Below, piece by piece: positions 5,872-6,582 of a DNA stretch of 6,582 nt; position 1 is the first letter of the stretch; each line of letters opens with the position of its first letter. This DNA comes from JAEUIZ01 sp046155605 (GTDB lineage: Bacteria > Planctomycetota > Phycisphaerae > Phycisphaerales > UBA1924): the NCBI GenBank assembly GCA_046155605.1, contig JBJXFQ010000030.1, positions 1 to 6,582 of the forward strand. Direction: 5' to 3'. The notes under the pieces are model-generated. The model searched no databases and was not told the DNA's origin. It saw only the letters and a program-made list of their open reading frames with translations. Position numbers and translations under genes: made by a program.

Positions 5872-6582
5872 TGACCTTTCCCCGATTGACGTACCACATT
5901 CTATCGGAGAGTCGTTGCCACGGCCCGCTGCTGGTCCGACAGCAGCGAAGCGGAGGCGGGACCAGCAGTGATCGCCTCGGGCGCGGGCGGCCGGTAGCCC
6001 AGCGAACTGTGCGGTCGCTTCGTGTTGTAGTGCCGGCGCCACGATTCGATCAGCACCTTCGCCTCCTTCATCGTGTAGAAGATCTCGCCGTTGAGCAGCT
6101 CGTCGCGCAGTTTGCCGTTGAAGCTCTCCACATAGCCGTTCTCCCACGGGCTGCCCGGCTCGATGTACAGCGTCGTCACGCCCACCTTGGCCAGCCAGTC
6201 ACGCGCCGCGCCCGCGGTGAACTCGGCCCCGTTGTCGCTGCGGACGTGCTTCGGCACGCCGCGCGTCACCATCAGCCACGTCAGCCGCTCCAGCACATCA
6301 TCGCTGGTGAGTCGGCGTTCCACGTCGATGCTCAAGCACTCCCGGGTGAACTCGTCCACGATGACGAGCAGCCGCAGCGGCAGGCCGTCGTGCGTTCGCG
6401 CTGACACGAAGTCGTAGGCCCACACATGGTCTTTGTGCTCGGGGCGCAAACGCACGCGGCTCCCATCGTTGAGCCACAATCGCCCGCGTTTGGGCTGGCG
6501 TCTGGGCACTTTCAGTCCCCCGCTCCGCCAGATTCGTTCCACACGCGTGTGATTCACACGCCACCCTTCGCTTCGGCGCATC
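5872..6582 (-). mobile_element. IS3-family (IS407-like) insertion sequence, 3' part; other end outside window
   Basis: The element is identified by its transposase. Its end is placed at 5872, where TGACC begins 29 bp beyond the transposase stop, because IS3-family terminal repeats begin with TG and lie close to the end of orfB. The opposite terminus and orfA lie past base 6582, so the inverted repeat and target duplication cannot be matched here. The boundary is an inference, the family is not. Confidence 0.6.
5901..6582 (-). CDS. IS3-family transposase OrfB, rve/DDE integrase domain (N-terminus outside window)
   Basis: At least 226 residues are visible; the frame runs off the right edge, so the ATG at 6581 is not taken as the true start. 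The visible part begins in the HTH_21-like segment (GWRVNHTRVERIWRSGGLKV), which precedes the rve integrase core. The DD(35)E triad is complete: Asp57 in WAYDFV, Asp116 in SDNGAEF and Glu152 in YVESFNGKLRDE, with exactly 35 residues between the last two. Other hallmarks are VDEFTRECL, YIEPGSPWENGY and the C-terminal HYNTKRPHSSLGYRPPAPEA, which point to the IS407 subgroup. It ends at TAG 5903-5901. No frameshift or internal stop is seen, so the core may be active. In IS3 elements OrfB is normally made as an OrfAB fusion by programmed frameshifting; that junction is outside the window. Confidence 0.96.
   Translation of the reverse strand, partial: MRRSEGWRVNHTRVERIWRSGGLKVPRRQPKRGRLWLNDGSRVRLRPEHKDHVWAYDFVSARTHDGLPLRLLVIVDEFTRECLSIDVERRLTSDDVLERLTWLMVTRGVPKHVRSDNGAEFTAGAARDWLAKVGVTTLYIEPGSPWENGYVESFNGKLRDELLNGEIFYTMKEAKVLIESWRRHYNTKRPHSSLGYRPPAPEAITAGPASASLLSDQQRAVATTLR

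Noticed and set aside
5859..6404. A 181-codon plus-strand frame antisense to the IS3 transposase
   Set aside because: The minus strand carries a complete DDE core; the plus frame is His/Arg/Val-rich and unlike any family.
1..6582. CRISPR arrays, tRNA or rRNA genes, attachment sites
   Set aside because: No regularly spaced direct repeats and no cloverleaf or rRNA-like sequence were seen in any stretch outside the genes.

Overview
The window looks like a high-GC chromosomal segment from a planctomycete, most likely of the Phycisphaerae/Phycisphaerales. The reasons are an ECF sigma factor of the kind that in Planctomycetes is encoded beside a Ser/Thr kinase, a large Hanks-type kinase with the N-terminal leader typical of planctomycete and related kinases, and a secreted protein ending in a paired Cys-rich repeat that closes on Gly-Cys (GC-type dockerin). 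This placement is inferred from protein families; no rRNA gene is present.

Layout. Bases 1-216 (+) are the C-terminal end of an IS630-family transposase whose start lies outside the window. Bases 217-539 hold no convincing gene, only a start-less, coding-like frame. On the minus strand an ECF sigma factor (3940 to 3347) is followed, with a 4-base ATGA overlap, by a 936-residue membrane-anchored Ser/Thr kinase (3350 to 540). A 146-bp divergent gap (3941-4086) separates this pair from a plus-strand gene (4087-5661) for an exported Kelch/Ig-like/GC-dockerin protein. Bases 5662-5871 are non-genic or a gene remnant. Bases 5872-6582 are the 3' portion of an IS3-family (IS407-like) element, with most of its DDE transposase on the minus strand running off the right edge.

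How the parts may work together. The sigma factor and kinase overlap and each has a good Shine-Dalgarno, so they probably form one translationally coupled signalling unit: an extracytoplasmic C-terminal region of the kinase would sense something and the cytoplasmic kinase domain would act on the sigma factor. The divergent secreted Kelch protein is a natural candidate target or output, but only gene order supports this. Insertion-sequence fragments of two different families lie on either side of the three-gene block, which suggests a plastic, accessory neighbourhood. I saw no CRISPR array, tRNA, rRNA or defence system. The least explained parts are the kinase C-terminal half and the two gene-remnant-like stretches next to the insertion sequences.
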